DNA of 64,000 bases from Parus major (taxonomy: Eukaryota > Chordata > Aves > Passeriformes > Paridae). The stretch covers positions 86,157,594 to 86,221,593 of the forward strand of contig NC_031770.1 in assembly GCF_001522545.3 (NCBI RefSeq), in the 5' to 3' direction. The notes beneath the pieces are model-generated. The model was not told where the DNA came from, ran no database searches, and saw nothing but the letters and a program-made list of their open reading frames with translations. This document shows, one piece after another, positions 50,611 through 63,022 of the stretch; positions within the stretch are counted from its first letter, which is position 1, and the number at the start of each line of letters is the position of its first letter. A program made the position numbers and the translations under genes.

Positions 50611-50647
50611 TTTATGCATTTATGCATTTTTATGCTTTTATGCATTC
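50611..50647. repeat. Short tandem repeat of TTTATGCA-like units
   Basis: Four units of 'tttatgca' with 1-2 base spacers. It probably arose by slippage. Confidence 0.8.
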
Positions 50648-51641
50648 CATTAAACAATGGAATTGTACTTCTTGTCTCCAGAACTGAGTATAATATTCCT
50701 ACATATATTTTGAATCTGCAACATTAGATAGTAGATTTAAATTTTAAACAGTAAAACATGGTTTAAGTATGCTGAAACATGGAAATAAAACTCTAGGAGG
50801 ACTCCAAAATATGAAATTGCCTTCCCTCAAAAAACCAACTTGCTGAACTTTTTAGTTCTTTTGTACCTTTTTGAAGATTGTTCCACAGTGCTGTTAGGTC
50901 AAGAGTGGAATCTCCTCTGATTATGAGCATAAAGACTTGCAATGTTTGTTAATATCCACTCATGTTTGCTGTAGCATTATTTTTTTTGTTCAAACAGCTT
51001 TTAACTCTCCTTTTGTTCATTAGAATCTCATCAGATATTAGCAAATTCAGCTCCTTTATTGGTTAGAAGCCCTTCACCAGAGCAGAACATTATCTGGCTG
51101 CTAGCCAAATACTGCCACTGTATAGATCTGAATTGGTAAGATCTAGGAGAAAGTTTTAGGCTTTTTGAATTATGAAAGTAGTTGTCTATAAACAAGATAC
51201 AAATTTTGTAGCAATAGTAAGAGCTTTAATAAAAGTAATATCTCCATAACTGAGTGCATATGTAATAAAAATACAAATTGTGCAATAAACAACAGCATCA
51301 GGAAGAAAAAAAAAGGAGTTTATAAGCAATTTGAGTAAAGAATAGCAACAAATAATGGAAAGTGAGTTTTCATAATGTTGTGTTTCCTACACTGACTAGG
51401 TAGCAACTAATCTATGTAAACTATATAAATACCAATATAGTTATTACTGTTGTAAATAAAATAGGCCGAGTATAACTGACATTTCCACATTATTGCATCT
51501 GGGAGCTGAAAAAGCCAAACCAAACCAGAACAAATCAAATTGTTCTCTCCAACATGACACCAGAGACAAATCAGAAAGTTATTTTAAATTTATTGAATGC
51601 ATTAATGGAATGTTCATGGTTGTATTCAGGCAAGCTGAATT

Positions 51642-51670
51642 CCACCTACTTTTCAGTTTAAAGTAGGTGG
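51642..51670. repeat. Inverted repeat, 11-base arms, 7-base loop
   Basis: Arm 'ccacctacttt' at 51642-51652 pairs exactly with 'aaagtaggtgg' at 51660-51670. It is not followed by anything that identifies a terminator or transposon end. Confidence 0.85.
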
Positions 51671-51944
51671 TTAATTTTAAAGGAATGTTTAAAAATGGCT
51701 ATTCTCAGGATATATCTAACTATTTATCATTTCAATTTTGAATTGAATTCATAAATTTTGAACATATATTTTTGTGAATTTGTAAAAACTTGAGATATGT
51801 GGTACTACCAGAATATGTTACATTCAAGAGAACAGAATAGTGGAGTCATGTTCCATAAAAGCTGAACTTATTTACAATGATAATATTAAGTCTAATTGAG
51901 TTGGACTGATTCAATCCTAGCACTGTCATTCCTGATCTCTGCAG

Positions 51945-51992
51945 TGGAGATAGTTTGATGATACCAGTTGGAGATAGTTTGACGATACCAGT
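51945..51992. repeat. Tandem duplication, 2 x 24 bases, one mismatch
   Basis: The units 'tggagatagtttgatgatac...' (51945-51968) and 51969-51992 are identical except for one T/C difference. It is a small local duplication. Confidence 0.92.
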
Positions 51993-54900
51993 TTTTTATA
52001 GAAGTCTAGTAGCTGAAGCCCTCAGCACTGGACAATCATCACCATATGGAGGTTTGAGCCCCTGGTCCTCTGGGGTGGATAAATGTGCCTTGGCAAAGAA
52101 AAGAGTGAGAAATGACATAAAATAGCTTTCCAAGCTGACATATTTCTCTGACCAAGTCTGTAAGATTCATGAGTTGTGAAAGAGATGAAGTCTGATTCAG
52201 TACTTTGGTGTTCTTCAATGGAAGAATGAAAACAGGTTCTAGATCCTGCTTCCACAATTGGGTGAAAGAGAGAAAATGAATACCATTTATAACAGACTTT
52301 AGGTAGAATTCATTATTGACAATACAGTTATTCAGTTCATGTAGAGGAGGGGATTTCTCACGAAACCGTATCTTCTATGGAAAATGACAAGAAGGAATTG
52401 TACTTCACTTTTTTAGGAATTAACAATAAACAGTTTCTATGTTTTAACTCTTCCCTCACAGTATTAAAGATATGCTACCTGAGTCATGTCTGAACTTTGA
52501 ATATCTACTGATGAGAATTAGAGTTTACTGAATTGTGCACTTTTCTGTCTCCATATTCTCTAATTTCATTATGGCAATTGGAGCTAAAGAGATAGGGGCT
52601 AGCTCATTTTCTAGGCCAGGGAATACAAAAGTACATCTGAAATGTATTTATATTAAATCAATTTCCTGCAATTATTGTATTTTTCCCTTGGTCCATACAA
52701 TTTCTAAGTCTTGTCAGGGACACTCCTGAACTTTATGTTGACTTTTAAAAATATTATTGAAATATTCATAATCCATTATATTTACCTGCCTATTATTATA
52801 TAGTTCATCTGAATTATAAAAGCTCTTTCTCAGAGTTGTTAAACCTTCACAAATCCACTGATTTTCACATTTGGAATGCACAAGCATTGTGAAAACAAGG
52901 GAAATACATCACAAAGCTGTAGAATTTAATTAAAACTAGGAGAAAACAGATAATTAAGGTACACTACTAGCATCAATATCACATTTAAGTGACTGTTTGG
53001 AAACCTTTACTACCACCGTCTACTTAAGAAACATCTTGTTAAGCCTGTGAATTCAGATACTATGCCAGGAAAAATTATGTGTTCAGCTGGCACATCAGAA
53101 GCTGGCAGAAATATCTGCTAATACAATTAAAAATTTAATAGAAAATGGTACAGAAGTGAATTATTTGTAAAGAAATATGGTTTAAAAGATTCAGGTAAAC
53201 AGAAAATATTTAAAATTAATTATATAACTTTTTAATGGAATATGTATAAGCATATTTGAAAGTTCTGAATCAGATTTCTCTCAGATACTAAATATCATAG
53301 GCTCTAGAGGTGTTGGTCTCACGATTTTTAAAGCCCAGTTGATTTAAACAGTATTAAAATGTGGATTTCATTAAATAATTATAACAATTTTTTTATTAAA
53401 AAAACACAGTTGATCAGATATCAGAATTTATATACATACTCATGGGTGTGTCTATGTGTGTATGTGTGAAATAGGTAAAGGAAGTGAAGATTCAGTGTAT
53501 ATGTTTGTCTTTTTAAATATCAAAAGTTATATAGAAGTAATAAAAATACTGTTATATGAAAACCTTGAATATTTTTTAAAGAAAAAATCTGGGAAATGTT
53601 ATGTATATATATAAATATAAAATTAATATATTTATTAAAAATTGTGAAGCAATTTAGAAATAAGATAAATATCTACCTTAAAATATGGGTCAATATTCAT
53701 AATGTAATTAAAGAGGGTTCACTTAAATAGCTGAAAAAACTTTAAAGACTTGAATTAAAATTTTCACTGAGTTATGAAGTATCTGCTTCTTTGTATAAGG
53801 ATAACTTATTTTGAAAGTCATTAAGTTGAATGCAGAGAAAAATTTGGAGCATTCAAAATTATGACTTTAAGATTATGATGCATAATGTCCAAAAAAAATG
53901 TGAGAAAATAAATAATAGATGAAACAATTAAATAAAATAAAGTAGCAAATAAAAAAGTAAGAATTACTTTAGGACTCAGGGAAAACATGATGCAACACAG
54001 GAAACCACAATTGTGTTTTCTCATGATCTTAGTCACAAAATAGTTTGTCTATAGATGAAACATCTCACAAACAAAGAAGAAAGAAACCCCTCCAGAGAAA
54101 ACAGATATACATGAAGATTAAATTTTAAAGTAGTGTGGTTTGTAATAGATTTCATATGGGTACTGTCCAAGGGTCTAATTAAAGTTTACCTTAGATACTT
54201 TGAAGAATATACTAAAAAAAAGAGTAGCCTTACCTATTCTGTATTGTGACAATACTCACTTATGACTGATAAGCTAAAAGTGAAAATTTTACTAACATAC
54301 AAATTTATAAACAGTAGCAGTATATATTATAACATGCTGTAGTAACAATAATAATTGAAATTGTAGATTATAGAAATGAAGTAAGAGATCATTATAGAAA
54401 TGGGTGTTAAAAAATAATCCTTGAGAGGATAAGAGGTTTTTTTAAAGAAATCTATCTCCCATAAAAAAGGGTTCATCATTATGAAATAACACAAAACTGC
54501 AGCAAGAAAATCATCTTTAAAAGTAATTTATGAAGCAAAAATATGCTAGGAAGAAAGATATATTCTAGGGAATGCCATCAGTATGGCTACAATGAATAAT
54601 CAAGAAACAAGCAATAATCTGTTTGAGCCCAGCTGAACTCTTAAGTTTCTTGATCAGTGATCCTTTAATTTCCTTTCTTCTTCCTCCCAGCATAGATCTT
54701 AGGACTCCCTCCCTGAAAATGGTATTTATTGTCTAACTGAAGCAAGTACTGCCTACTGGTTTATGTCATTGTTTATGCCATTTGAAATAAAAGAATGTCT
54801 AGACCTACCAATTTGTGCCACTCATCAATAATAGTGATCCAAGTAAAATTAATCCATCATTTTTTAAATGAAACCAGTGGTCTGTGATGACTGTAAAGCT

Positions 54901-55040
54901 ATGGAGCTATTAGAAATTCTGCAAAACAAATTTGGACTCATACAATATTATTTGATTTTTCCAAAGCAGAAGGCAATATAAATTAATGAAATTATATTAT
55001 GTCTTCTTAAAACCACAACAGGTTACAATATAATCATAAC

Positions 55041-56128
55041 ATCATAGAATTATAGAATCATTTATTTCAGGAAAGACCTTTGAGATCAAGTCCAGCTGAA
55101 AACTTAACACTGCCAAGTCTACCACTAAACCATGTCCCTAAAAGTCACATGTATACATCTTTTAAATTCCTCTAGGGATGCTGACTCATCTGTTTCTTGG
55201 GGCAGCTCCTTCCAGTGCTATTTTTGTTGTTCTAAACCTCCCATGGTGCAATTTGAGTCAGTCTTACCACTTGTTACCTGGAAGAAGACACTGACTCCCA
55301 TCTTGCTGTATCCTCTTCAGGTACTTGTAGAGAACAATCAGGTCCTTCCCAAGCCTTCTTTCTCCAGGATAAACAACCCCAATTGGTGTAGCTGCTTCTC
55401 ACAGGACTTGTTCTCCAGACCCTTCATCAGCTCCACTGTACTTCTTTGGACTCACTCCAGCACCTCAGTGGACTGGATACCCAGAGAACAACTGGCTTTA
55501 CTATTAAAAAGTGAGGCAAGCAAGGCATTAAATGCCTCAGCCTTTATCACTATGTTTTCATTATATCCCATAAAGGATGGAGGTTCTCCTCAGCCCCCCT
55601 ACTGTTGCTAATAGGTGTGTTTTATTGTCCTTTACAGCATTGGCCAGATTACATTACTTTGGGCTTTCATGCTTCTATTTTTATTCCTTTGTAACCTCAC
55701 AGCATCACTGTAGTCTGCCTGAGTCGCCTGATCTTCCAAAGTTGGTATACCTTTTTATTTTTATTTTTTTTCCCTGAAATCACAATCAGTCAAGTTGTTC
55801 TTCTTCCTCAATGGTTCATCTTAGGGCGTCTTCATTTCCTGCAACTGAAAGGAAACAGGAGAACTGAGCCCACTGATCCCTTAATCAGTCCTCTCAAGGC
55901 CCTGAAGTTTCTCTTGATTGCTCTCAAAATTCTTGTTCCAAATTCATCTGCTTCTTGAAAAACCAATAATAGATAATAACTGAGGGCTAGAAAGCTTTTT
56001 CTTCCCATCTTTATCCCAGGCCCCAAAGAGGCAGAAAAGTTCCCTAAGAAGTCGTTTCAGTCTGCATGTTGGGCTTTCTCTTCCCCTCAGCAGAGTCTCC
56101 TATGAGAATGAACTTTTTCCTTTATGGA
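55041..56128 (-). mobile_element. CR1 LINE, 3' end to ORF1, with internal deletion
   Basis: On the minus strand the 3' end lies at 55041 ('atcatagaattatagaatca'), followed by ORF2 C-terminal sequence up to about 55450 ('ctccaggataaacaacccca', 'ctccactgtacttctttgga'). The next block (55480-55840) is another CR1-internal segment ('tcagcctttatcactatgtt', 'cccataaaggatggaggttc'). The last block (55850-56128) encodes in one 64-codon frame (55832-56026) a stretch with 'YYLLLVFQEADEFGTRILR' and 'IKRNFRALRGLIK', resembling the esterase-like part of CR1 ORF1. The order is colinear with an intact element, but most of ORF2, including the endonuclease and most of the reverse transcriptase, is missing. 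This is the only copy here with sequence so far 5'. Confidence 0.88.
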
Positions 56129-58165
56129 AGTGGTTTTATTGCAGGGTGTAGGTCATCCTTGGCAATGGCACCGAGTTAAAACCATTGTACTCACTATTGT
56201 TTGGTTCCACTTGCAAAGCCTGCTTTTTTACACAGTAGTGTATAATATATCACTATTATACATGTATGATAACTCACAGACAATGACTATAGAATTTCCA
56301 GTACTGTGGTTTGTTGATGTTTCCTGTTAATGAATTATTTGTTAAGATGCTGAAAGTGTAATTGAAGCAGTATATGTTTTAAGATGTTTTTCAGTGTAAG
56401 GGAAAATTTATGCCCATTAGCTGGTAGTTATAGAATTAGTTTGATTTAGTATTTGACATATTTTATGTGAGTTCGAGTATCACAGGCTGAATTGAATTAG
56501 GGATAAGTCTGGAGTTTTATCTGAACCATATCACCTCACAGGAACCTCAGCAGCTGTGTAAACTGAATTACATGACACAGTCTGGGAATTAAGGCAGAGT
56601 AATTACCTTGAACAATGGTAGCAGGCATCCCAAAATACAGATTAAGGTTGTCATTTTCTACTTTGTCTCCAAAAATGTTTACCAGTATCATCAGCTGTAA
56701 GTAATTAAATCTGCTAATCTATGAAGGGTGCTTTGAAAGCAACCTAAATTATAAAAAAAAAAAAAAAGAAAAAAAAAAGTGTGGGTTTAACATGTAAATA
56801 GTTTACTTTGTGTTTCACATCTAGCTGTGCTTTAATGCAACCCTTCTTACTTCAGGGAGAATATTAAATGGAGGGTACTTTCCAGTGAAACAGAATAACT
56901 GTGTCATTAGGGAAAGAGATTGAATGACCGCATATCCACCACTGGTCTGGTTATTCTCTGAACACACAGCTCTCTCAGCTGCTCATTACTGGTTTTTTTT
57001 TAAATATCAGAAAAATGAACTGTCAATCAGACATGAAGGAAATTCACAAAAGAAGCAAGAGAAAGGCAGGCTTTTTTCTTCCTTCTGTCTAAATTTCTGA
57101 TACAAAATTATTTTACCAACAATGTCAGGCCTCTAAAACATTGTGTCCTCTTTGTTGCAGAATGCAAATGTGTTATGTAGAACTTTAATGTTCTGATGCA
57201 GTCTTTTCATTTGAAAATATAAGGCACCAGATTAAAGGATTTTGTCATGAGGGTATTCCTGCATCTTGAAGGTTAGAGGCAATTCAAAACAAACAAAGGA
57301 ATACCATTGCTCCCCAATTAAAGTACCCTCACAGGGTGCTCATCATGATTCATGGAAACACTTTCATATGTGGATGGTTCTGTGAATATTTACATATGAG
57401 AGGGAAGCAAATGCCATATTCTATCTCCTCTATAACACAGTCAGAGGAGGAGGTTAAACAGAACAAGGACTTTGGCATAAAAAATGGACATCAAAAGTAC
57501 CAAGTTCATTTGTCAACAATATTTTTCAATAGAAAATTAAAACATTTACTATTATAATTTACAAGTTCCCTAAAAAAAAGTTTCAATATAAAAAGTGAGT
57601 AATGAAGAAATTAAATTTCTTTAATTAATAATAATTGAATATTTCACTTAGAAAGCCTGTATCTGGTACAGCTCTGATACAGTATGCCAGCTTCTGGGTC
57701 CTACCTCCCCAACCCTTCCCATCTCTTCTCTTCCCAATATTTAATGTTATTAGTTTTAAATTCAACAAAGTTTGCAATAACAATATAAATATTTGAGAGA
57801 TAATAACACAGCATAATGTACTGTACACATTTTAATCCTTTGCTTCAATTATCATGATAATGATGGTGAACTGTTATGCAAAGGCATGCAAATGTAGAAT
57901 CTTTCACATGTATTTGATCTACAATATCATGTCTTTCCAACTCTTTTACTAAATCCCTTCTGTAATTTTCTCATAATTATCCTTCCACTTCTTAGTCTCA
58001 CAGTCAGTAGTTACTTGCCTCTTAGCAGTTAGCTTTTCTGTTTTGAAAGACTACCCTTTCACCATGGAAACTCAGGGTTTTGTCATTAAAATAGCAAAAC
58101 AATTCAAATTCAAACCTTGAGTTTCTCAAAAATAAATCTCTGGATCATTAAGCTGCCAAAACAAC
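56129..58165. other. AT-rich non-coding stretch
   Basis: No gene or repeat family recognised. An A-rich tract lies at 56752-56779. Confidence 0.55.
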
Positions 58166-58941
58166 TGTATTTGGTTTATGTGGCAAGGTAAGAAAAGGCT
58201 TCAGGTGTGGTCTCTGTGAAAAAGATGAGGAGTTGTCCCCATATTAAAAGGAGTCAGTTTAAGTTGACTCCAAAATGGGCCCACTGATGCCCAAAATTGA
58301 GCCCATCTGTGATGCTGGCAGTGCCTCTGTGGTAACGTATTTAAGAAAGGATAAAAATGCTGTGTGGCATATGTGAGAAAGGCATGAGAAATACATTTGA
58401 GAAAACAGCCATGCAGATGTCAACAGCAGCAGGGGATGTGGGGGAGGACATGCTCCAGTTGCTACAGCAGAAATTCCCCTGCAGCCTGGGGTCAAGATCA
58501 TGGTGAAGCAAGAGGAAAGTATGAGGAGCAAGGAGTAGCAGGAAGGAGCTACTGTGGACAGATCATAATTCTCATTTTCCAATCCCCTGCACTGCTTGGC
58601 GTTGGTGGAGGAGGTAGAAGAATCAGGAATGGATCGGTTGAGCCTCGGGTGAAAGGAAGTGCAGGGAGAACATGTTTTTAGTTTTGACTGTTCTTCACCA
58701 TCCTACTTCATTTTTATTTGGCAAGAAATTATAATAAGGTTTTGGAATCTGAGTTTGTCTTGCCCATGATGATAATTACATGTCTCCATCTCATTTTCTT
58801 TTCCTGTCCTGTCCTCTCATGCATCCCACTGGGAGGGAGTGAGAAAGCCATTGTGTGGTGCTTAACTGCTTATCTACAGAGGGGGAGTGGGAGAAACAGC
58901 TTGGTGTGTGTTTGTTAGCCAACCAAGGATAAACCATCACA
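58166..58941 (+). mobile_element. ERVL-type solo LTR, 776 bases, plus orientation
   Basis: The LTR starts 'tgtatttggtttatgtggca' and ends 'ataaaccatcaca', with TG and CA termini both intact. The start corresponds to the 5' end of the LTR at 37907-38986 and the end to the common avian ERVL LTR 3' terminus. The block 'gatgctggcagtgcctctgt' to 'acgtatttaag' (58308-58345) matches the equivalent U3 part of that LTR, in opposite orientation. Flanking pentamers are 'acaac' and 'agaac', a target-site duplication with one mismatch. It is shorter than its relative, with U3 modules missing. Open frames inside (58259-58582 minus; 58397-58681 plus) are not genes. Confidence 0.87.
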
Positions 58942-59731
58942 AGAACCTATCAGAGTAAAGGTCAGATGTTCTTACTGTTTATACTTTGAAATATTACCTA
59001 GTAAGTCAGACCAGGATAAAAATCTTGGGTGAATCCAGAAATTGAAAACAGACTGCAGACTCAAAATGCCACACCGAAGTCACAGTTACTTGATAACTGA
59101 CATTTTCCTGTAAGTCGCCTGTTTCTTTGACTCAAGAAAATATTTATTTGTGGAATTCTATATTTTATTAAATTATGTTGGACATATTTTCTTGTTTTAT
59201 GGTTGTCAAGTGTTTTGTTTTATATTTTTTGAAGGCACATAGTACAGTAATGAAAGGAAGAATTTATAAAATTCTGCTGTAAAAACATCTAAGAATACAT
59301 TTCTATTTTTAAGAATAGCTTTACATTTCCCATGCCTTCCTTCATCATTCTTTTGTAATATGGTGATTAACTCTGAGCTTAGAGAGAACAGACAAAACAA
59401 AATAAAACAAAAAAACTAGTGCTGAACAATCTGTTGATACAAGAAGGAGAGATGTATTTTCAGTCAGATAATGACTGTGTCCCTTGGTGTTTAAAATTCA
59501 CATTTGAATTATGATGCATATTCCAAAAGGTCAGTGTTACACTTTGACTTCTGAATGATACAACCTGTGGACTTTTTTTAATAACTATGTAACACATGAA
59601 AATACTCTTGTTCATTGCAATGAGGGTTGAACGAGATTATCTTTGAAGTTCCTTTTCAACCCAAATTAATCTATTCCCAAGAAAGTATTAACTTTGACAC
59701 TGGTTAAACTTTCTCTGTATCTTTCCTGCCT
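58942..59731. other. AT-rich non-coding spacer between two LTRs
   Basis: About 790 bases with no recognisable retroviral coding sequence. The LTRs on either side are in opposite orientation and of different subtype, so this is not the interior of one provirus. Confidence 0.6.
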
Positions 59732-59890
59732 TATTGTGGTTTAACCCCAGCCAGCAACTATGCATCACACAGCCACTTGCTCATTTCCCGCTTTTGATGC
59801 CCAGCAAGAAGAGGAGTAGAATCAGAAATAGGTAGAACACTGGATTTACATAAGGAGAGTTTATTGTTGAATTTTTTATTTTTTTTTGTA
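59732..59890 (-). mobile_element. ERVL-type LTR 3' end fragment, minus orientation
   Basis: The start 'tattgtggtttaaccccagc' and 'cagcaactatgcatcacaca' is the reverse complement of the ERVL LTR U5 end. It runs to a minus-strand AATAAA at about 59860 and fades in T-rich sequence near 59890. Only R/U5 remains; U3 is lost. Confidence 0.77.
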
Positions 59891-62568
59891 TTATTGAGAT
59901 AATTAGGACTACTTGGCTGTGAAAACTAAGCAGATAAATTTTTAAAAATAAATTATTGACCTCACAAGTATATGTTCCTTTCTCATCATTTATATGCCTG
60001 AGTTCTGAAAATACTATCTGTATACATGATACTTCCAAGAATCTTGTATTTATTACTCGTTATCTTTATGAATGAAGGCAAGTGTTTATTTTCTCATTTT
60101 TTGCAGGTAAAAATATAACACACTAATATTACATCAAGTGGATATTGTGAGAGAAGCCCCAGGCAGTCTTTACTCTTCCAGTATTATATATTGTAAACAT
60201 TGCCTTTGAATAGTACAGGTGCAGTTAGCTTATTTAAGAAATTTCTTGAATAAGCTTTTCAGACTCTAGCTATGTTTTAAAACTTGCACTGAATACTGCT
60301 TTTAGAAATGTTTCCTGAAATTTTTGAAGAATATCTCTTAAGCCCTCAGAAATTGTCAAAACAGCAGAAATGTTATTAAGTGTAATCTCCCTTGTTTAGC
60401 TTTTCTGATGTCATGTGTAGTTGTGCAGTTGAACAGCAAAATTTAGAAACAATGTCATTATACAAAAAAAAAATCTTGTGTGAAACTGACTTTTTTAGAA
60501 GGACTGTCTGCAGTTGAAATGCACAGCCTCACTTTTTCATATGAAAAATTAGGGATCATTCAGTGGAAACTCAAAGGCAACCTCTCCATCTATATATTTG
60601 TCATCTTTTGGACCTTATGTAGAGAAAATGAGGGGTTTTTTGTTGTATTGTTTTGTTTTGTTTTTCTTGGTGGGGGGTTTTGATTGGTTGTTTGATTTAT
60701 TTTTTTTTAATTAATTCCTGTGAATCTAAAACTGCTTGCATTTCTTTGTCCTTTAAAAATATCACGGTATTGGTTGTTTGGGGACATGGGAGGCAGACAA
60801 TGGTGTGTGAACTAACAACAAAACCCTGTAAGTCCTAGGTTCATCACTTTGTACCTTGTTTTGCACTACTCACCACTGATGAAGATCAAATTATGTATGA
60901 AATGCCCTGGGAATTTACAGTCAAACTACATTTATACTTTCACTAATGAAACAGCAGGTTTTACTTCCCTCCATTGTTGCTCTCTGCTTTGTTTCTTTGT
61001 GTTTCTGGTCACTGCTACCTCCACTGTGAGGTACAGTGTTTGGGAGACAGGGTTGCAATTGAAGTACTAAAATTAAGGACCATACACTTCTGTCTGGAAA
61101 AAAAAATAATGAGGAGGCATTTTTAATTAATTGTTTTTAATGTTTTAATAGAAATAAGTATGAAGATCCAGGTTACCATTTCAATTTGAGATACAGATAT
61201 AAAGGGTAAGAAATTTCTACAATGGTTTTGTTATTAGATAAAAATTCTGTTCTCTCTTTGTGTGTCCATCTCAATAGGGAGGGACAGGACCAGAAAATCA
61301 CATCCACTTTAGGGCTACAAAATATTCTATTTGTTTTGTACTGTCCTGGTGAAATTACACCCCAGTAGTGTGTTGTATGTCTGACACATATAAAATGAAG
61401 ATGTATTTTTAGCATACATTAGATGATGAAGCAGTTCCAGCAACCTCCAGACTTCATTGTAAAATTATATCTATGCAAATTAAAAACAAAATATAAATAG
61501 AATTTTATTATGGCACTTTGACAAGCAGGAATATTCCTTTTGACATCAGTTTCTGAGGAAACTGCAGTCAGGCAAGTTCCTGATGCTGGGAAGTATGATT
61601 CTGCCTTGTCATGAGTGTATCTCTGCAGTAAGTCATTGATGGATGGGAGCTTTTACTTATGGCAAGTGGAAAATGTGTTATGGATAATTCTCATTCTACT
61701 TTTTTTTATTGCAAAGCTACATCACTGCTTGCACATAAAAATGTTCTCCTCTTAATCACTATATTTGAGAGCCCTTGAAATATAATGGTGATGACTCCTA
61801 GCTACAAGCTAGATAGATGTAAATGCAAAATGAGTCATTACAATTTAGGTATGACCTACTGCCTAACACATTCAAATAATTTGGAAGAGTGATATAAGCA
61901 TGGTATACAAATCATATTATGTCTCTAACCAGTTTGAAATAGTGCACTCTATTTTCTCAATCATATTAAGGCAAAGCATGGTCTGGCAATCCATCTCGCT
62001 GACCTTTCTCTTCTTTTGTGGGTCAGGCACATGAATTCTTCTGGCTTGCAGAGTAAAGTGTATAATCACATATACACACCTCACCTATTCAGCAATGAAT
62101 ATTGACCATTAAAAAAATAAGTGAAATTACCCATTTTACCCCTGTAGACAAAGGTCATGAATTAGTGAATCACATTTTATACTTCCAGAAATTAGGTTAA
62201 GTTCTGTGTCCCGTATTCAGAAGGTATGTACTAATGGAGGACCACCACACCACATTGTCCTGTCTATATCACAGCTCGAAAATGTGTTGACTCGATCTGA
62301 AATGTTGGTAATCTGGTGAAATATACATTGTGATATATATACAAACCAGCAGGATCAGAATAGTAAAGTGATTTTCAAACATATATTTCTATGTAAATTG
62401 CATTCCTTGCTGTGTAACACCCTCTATATATCTATGAATTAAAGGAAAAAAATGGAAAATGAGAAAAATATGTTTAATCGCTGCATTTTTTATAAATAAA
62501 TTATATTTGACATTTCATCTCCTTCTCAATGTGATAGGAAAAAAAAGGTAAGATAATTTACAGCATTA

Positions 62569-62641
62569 ATAATATATAACTAATAAAAATAATAAAATAA
62601 TAAGAATAAATAATAAATTAAATAAATAAAAATAATAAAAG
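62569..62641. repeat. (AATA)n-like A/T simple repeat
   Basis: About 70 bases almost entirely of A and T in aataa/aataaa units. It is low-complexity microsatellite DNA. Confidence 0.88.
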
Positions 62642-62994
62642 ATAATTGGTATCATTATGACTACTTTAAAAGATTATTTAGTAAACTTCCCCAATGCTCT
62701 TTACATGACCATGTTATGACTCCTTTTACTGATATCTAAACAGTTTCTTACTGGTTAATAAAAGTTTTCCAAAATAATTGTTTAACACCTGATTAAAGGA
62801 AAGTGTCAAACATTTTTATTGATAGAAAGTTCTCTTCACAAAAGAATATGTGGACAAGAGCAAAAGTGTAGGTTTAAATGGAAGCTGAGCCTTTATTAAT
62901 ATTTTCTGTTACTTGTCCTGCAACTGGAAAAAAAAGTACAAAATGTTGTAGAATTTATTTAAAAATTCTATTTTAAAATAATTTTAAACATTTC

Positions 62995-63022
62995 AAAAGA
63001 TCAAATTTATATTTGATCTTTT
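62995..63022. repeat. Perfect hairpin, 12-base arms, 4-base loop
   Basis: Arm 'aaaagatcaaat' pairs exactly with 'atttgatctttt' around the loop 'ttat'. There is no context to suggest a function. Confidence 0.9.

Larger units (their letters stand above)
48408..55040. other. AT-rich non-coding stretch with small repeats
   Basis: No gene or interspersed repeat is recognised over 6.6 kb. It contains a TAG/TAA simple repeat (49262-49295), a TTTATGCA short tandem (50611-50647), an 11-base-arm hairpin (51642-51670) and a 24-base duplication (51945-51992), each listed separately. Confidence 0.55.

Noticed and set aside
55132..55611. 159-codon plus-strand open frame
   Set aside because: It is antisense to the CR1 copy at 55041-56128. 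CR1 antisense strands often give long open frames.
58942..59731. Interior of a provirus between the LTRs at 58166 and 59732
   Set aside because: The two LTRs are in opposite orientation and of different subtype, and the 790 bases between them contain no retroviral coding remnants.
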